The position numbers were made by a program, and so were the translations under genes. From positions 1 through 64,000 of the forward strand of contig CAMYLV010000007.1 in NCBI GenBank assembly GCA_947259495.1: 64,000 bases of DNA, written 5' to 3'. Below, one piece after another: positions 61,505 through 64,000 of this stretch (the stretch's first letter is position 1; each line of letters begins with the position of its first letter). The notes under the pieces were generated by a model. That model was not told the origin of the DNA. It saw only the letters and a list, made by a program, of their open reading frames with translations, and did no database searches. This stretch comes from an uncultured Desulfobacterales bacterium. GTDB lineage: Bacteria; Desulfobacterota; Desulfobacteria; Desulfobacterales; JAHEIW01.

Positions 61505-63913
61505 ATGAGCAAAGCACAGCCGGTTGAACAAACGGATATCAAACTGAAAATCAAAGAGGCTGAGATCTGTCATTCCATGGGAATGATACTGGAGGCTTTA
61601 ACCCTTTACGAAGAGGCACTATCGCTTTCATCCGCTGAGGATGATGCCGGAAATGGGAGTATTTCTAATAAGATAGGTAATTTACGCAAGGAATTGGAGT
61701 TGCGGAAGGTGGCTGAAGATGAGGGGCTGTCGGCAGAGGATATTTCTCTTTTTAGAAAAAACCTGTCGCTGCATGATGATGTCCCGACGATTTTGGATGG
61801 GGCCCGTGCCTTGAAAGAACTCGGGCTTGTGGAAGAGGCGATTGTCGAATATGAAAAGCTCCTGCAGTTCGATTTTGGAAAATCGGACTACTCCAAGCTG
61901 GATTATTCCCCAGCCCAGATTGTGGTGGATTATTTAACTTGCCTGCTGCAAACCCAACACGCCCAGGCGGTTGTTAAGAAGGCTTATAAAGTTATTTATC
62001 AGCACAATTTGAACGATAAAGAAACCGCCCAGATTCAATTCTGGCTGGGCAGTGAGATGGGAAATAGGGAGCAGCACTGTCAGGCGCTTGAGCTACTTGA
62101 AACCGCAAACAAAATTGACCCCCATAATCAAGAAATTTCAAGCAAAATCGAATCTTTGAAATCAAGCATGTCAACCAGTTCAAGATACGATTATCTGCTG
62201 CGGAATGAAATGGTTACGACCAATCAACTCCAGGATGCACTGGCGATTTCCAAAAAGGTGGGCAAAAGCGTCGAATTTGTTTTGACAGATCGGTTTAAAG
62301 TAAAAAAGGACGAAGTGGGCAAATCCCTGTCGTTGTATTATGGCCTGCCGTTTCGCAGCTTTGATCCGGAAGTCATGGTCCCGGTCGAACTCACCAGCAA
62401 TTTGAAAAAATCGTTTTTGTTGTATTACGTATGGGTGCCGTTGAAATGGAGCAAAAAAGGTGTCGAGATTTTAGTCGACGAGCCCAAAGATCTTCGTAAA
62501 ACAGATCACATCAAAGCCCTGATGCCCAATCAGAAAATCAATTTCGCGGTCGGGTTTAAAGAGGATATTGAAAGTTTTATCAATCATTTCTTTGATCCAA
62601 AAGTTGATAAGCTAACTGAAAATGTATATGAAGATCTGGATAATATTATACCGGATATCTCATTCGAAGAAGAAGAAGAGTTAGAGGAAGACATTTCGGC
62701 CTTAGATGAGTCCTCCAACCAGGTGGTCAAGTTTGTGGATCAGGTTCTGGTTACCGCCTTTCGCAACAAAGCCTCCGATATCCATGTTGAACCATCGGCC
62801 ATCACCCGTAAAACCACTATTCGATTCCGTACTGACGGGGTCTGTCACGAGTATATTCAGGTCCCCAATGCCATGGCGCCGGCAATTGTTTCGCGTTTGA
62901 AAATCATGGCAGATCTTGACATCGCCGAACGACGCCTGCCTCAGGATGGTAAAATACGGTTTAAGCGCAAAGGCATTCCAGAATTTGAACTGCGGGTATC
63001 GACCATGCCCACGACAGGCAAATTTGAAGACGCGGTCTTGCGTATTTTGACCAAATTCGGAATGCTCGCACTGGATGAAATCGGATTGAGTGAGCGAAAT
63101 TTAGAGGTCCTCAAACGGTCAATCGTTCGCCCTTACGGTCTAATTCTGTGCGTGGGTCCAACCGGTTCAGGAAAAACAACCACCCTGCATTCTGCACTTG
63201 CGAGCATCAACGAATCTGGTGTGAAAATATGGACCGCCGAAGATCCAATCGAAATTACCCAGGTCGGATTACGGCAGGTGCAGGCGAAACCGAAAATCGG
63301 TCTGGATTTTGCGAGAATCATGCGCGGCTTTTTGCGGCTTGACCCGGATATCATCATGATCGGTGAAATGCGGGATCGTGAAACGGCGGCCACGGCAATT
63401 GAGGCCTCCTTGACCGGCCATCTGGTGCTATCCACCCTGCATACCAACAATGCCCCCGAGACCCTTACGCGACTGCTGGATATGGGGATAAACCCGCTGA
63501 ACATTTCAGATTCGTTTTTGGCGGTGCTGGCGCAGCGTCTGGTTAGAAGATTGTGCCCTGATTGCATCGAATCGTATCGCCCGGAAACGGAAGAGTTCGA
63601 CTATATCGTCAAGGACTACGGGGAAAAAGCGTTTCAAGAATTAGGTGTCGAAAATACGACCGCCTTCGAGCTGCATCGTTCAATGGGCTGCGAAAGATGC
63701 AATGGATCCGGTTATAAAGGCCGGCTGGGTATCCATGAATTAATTGAAGGCACACCCGAAATCAAAATATTGATTAAACAACAGGCAACTTCCCAGGATC
63801 TGGCAAAACAGGCGGTCAAAGATGGGATGACGACATTGAAGCAAGACGGTGTTCACAAAGTTTTTGAGGGCATCACTGATATGCGTGAAGTCCGCCGGGT
63901 CTGCATCGAGTAA
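61505..63913 (+). CDS. GspE/PilB-family ATPase with an N-terminal helical-repeat domain
   Basis: 802 residues. Residues about 1-215 are TPR-like helices (MILEALTLYEEALSLSS, LVEEAIVEYEKLLQFDF, QALELLETANKIDPHNQ). About 225-370 is the N1-type domain (MVTTNQLQDALAISKKVGKSV). The ATPase follows: Walker A GPTGSGKTTTL (about 551-560), Asp box TAEDPIE, Walker B IIMIGEMRD, His box STLHTNNAPETL, then the zinc site CPDC...CERCNGSGYKGR. It drives pilus or secretion-system assembly. No other pilus gene is in the window, and the fused TPR is unusual. A second gene follows after 18 bp. Confidence 0.92.
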   Translation: MSKAQPVEQTDIKLKIKEAEICHSMGMILEALTLYEEALSLSSAEDDAGNGSISNKIGNLRKELELRKVAEDEGLSAEDISLFRKNLSLHDDVPTILDGARALKELGLVEEAIVEYEKLLQFDFGKSDYSKLDYSPAQIVVDYLTCLLQTQHAQAVVKKAYKVIYQHNLNDKETAQIQFWLGSEMGNREQHCQALELLETANKIDPHNQEISSKIESLKSSMSTSSRYDYLLRNEMVTTNQLQDALAISKKVGKSVEFVLTDRFKVKKDEVGKSLSLYYGLPFRSFDPEVMVPVELTSNLKKSFLLYYVWVPLKWSKKGVEILVDEPKDLRKTDHIKALMPNQKINFAVGFKEDIESFINHFFDPKVDKLTENVYEDLDNIIPDISFEEEEELEEDISALDESSNQVVKFVDQVLVTAFRNKASDIHVEPSAITRKTTIRFRTDGVCHEYIQVPNAMAPAIVSRLKIMADLDIAERRLPQDGKIRFKRKGIPEFELRVSTMPTTGKFEDAVLRILTKFGMLALDEIGLSERNLEVLKRSIVRPYGLILCVGPTGSGKTTTLHSALASINESGVKIWTAEDPIEITQVGLRQVQAKPKIGLDFARIMRGFLRLDPDIIMIGEMRDRETAATAIEASLTGHLVLSTLHTNNAPETLTRLLDMGINPLNISDSFLAVLAQRLVRRLCPDCIESYRPETEEFDYIVKDYGEKAFQELGVENTTAFELHRSMGCERCNGSGYKGRLGIHELIEGTPEIKILIKQQATSQDLAKQAVKDGMTTLKQDGVHKVFEGITDMREVRRVCIE

Positions 63914-63931
63914 TCCTTAAAGGTGAAAGAG

Positions 63932-64000
63932 ATGTCTAAAGAAGCGCTGGTGGTGGATGCGGATTATTTTTTTGTCGAATTTGTCAGTGAATTGCTGGCA
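63932..64000 (+). CDS. Start of a probable response-regulator receiver gene (cut by window edge)
   Basis: The last 23 codons read MSKEALVVDADYFFVEFVSEL, similar to the beta1-alpha1 start of a CheY-like receiver domain (ILVVDDD...). AAAGGTGAAAG precedes the ATG, and the gene begins 18 bp after the ATPase stop, so they are likely co-transcribed. The remainder is outside the window, so the domain set is unknown. Confidence 0.5.
   Translation, partial: MSKEALVVDADYFFVEFVSELLA

Noticed and set aside
1-64000. tRNA, rRNA, prophage or transposase genes
   Set aside because: None recognised on either strand; the palindromes have no associated transposase in view.

Overview
The window looks like a chromosomal segment of an anaerobic Desulfobacterota (deltaproteobacterial) bacterium. 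The inference rests on gene content and style: a GcvH-GcvPA-GcvPB-LipB-LipA operon, a Liv-type branched-chain amino acid transporter, a GldA/GldF/GldG/DUF4340 operon, PilB/GspE-type ATPase, multihaem cytochrome, many hybrid-kinase/PAS style proteins, and unusual low-complexity inverted repeats between genes. No rRNA, tRNA, CRISPR array, transposase or phage gene was seen.

Region 1 (about 1-31.7 kb) is a very long accessory block of the kind that accompanies photolyases. In order it holds a DUF2867/NAD-binding gene broken by an exact 82-bp tandem duplication, a small coiled-coil protein, an SRPBCC protein, an octahaem hydroxylamine-oxidoreductase-like cytochrome, a class II CPD photolyase, an FeS-type photolyase/cryptochrome, a SlyD-like/methyltransferase fusion, an HD hydrolase, an ABC exporter plus AttH/CrtC-like lipocalin protein, DUF4174, an SDR that lacks its catalytic Tyr, a sugar-epimerase-like SDR, a fatty-acyl desaturase, an FAD amine-oxidase-like protein, DUF1365, a cyclopropane-fatty-acid synthase, a USP, a SerB, DUF1499, DUF2177 and DUF2062 proteins, and a minus-strand run of chalcone-isomerase-like protein, MFS carrier, DUF1295 and a second CFA-family methyltransferase, preceded by a Blc lipocalin and a Cys-less LOV-like PAS protein. 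I infer a light/oxidant-responsive DNA repair and membrane-lipid remodelling programme; no recognised regulator (LitR/CarH, SigE/ChrR) lies inside the window.

Region 2 (32-42 kb) holds an OmpA-like lipoprotein, a large hybrid histidine kinase, an MFS carrier, two alpha/beta hydrolases, a second SerB and alanine racemase. Region 3 (42-47.7 kb, minus strand) is the glycine-cleavage/lipoate operon (gcvH-gcvPA-gcvPB-lipB-lipA-alr) with no gcvT, next to an Lrp/AsnC regulator. Region 4 (48-53.5 kb) is livKHMGF. Region 5 (53.8-58.9 kb, minus) is the Gld-type ABC operon. Region 6 (59-64 kb) has a DegP/HtrA protease, an FmdB-like protein, a GspE/PilB ATPase with a helical-repeat N-terminus, and the start of a further gene.

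Two non-coding themes run through the window: a dispersed ~90-bp palindrome (five copies, with a compensatory base-pair change in its stem), and several intergenic inverted arrays of short repeated words (GGTTCAGA, GTGTTTAG, GTGTCAG and similar) that run into gene ends, including the LipB N-terminus and the GldG C-terminus.
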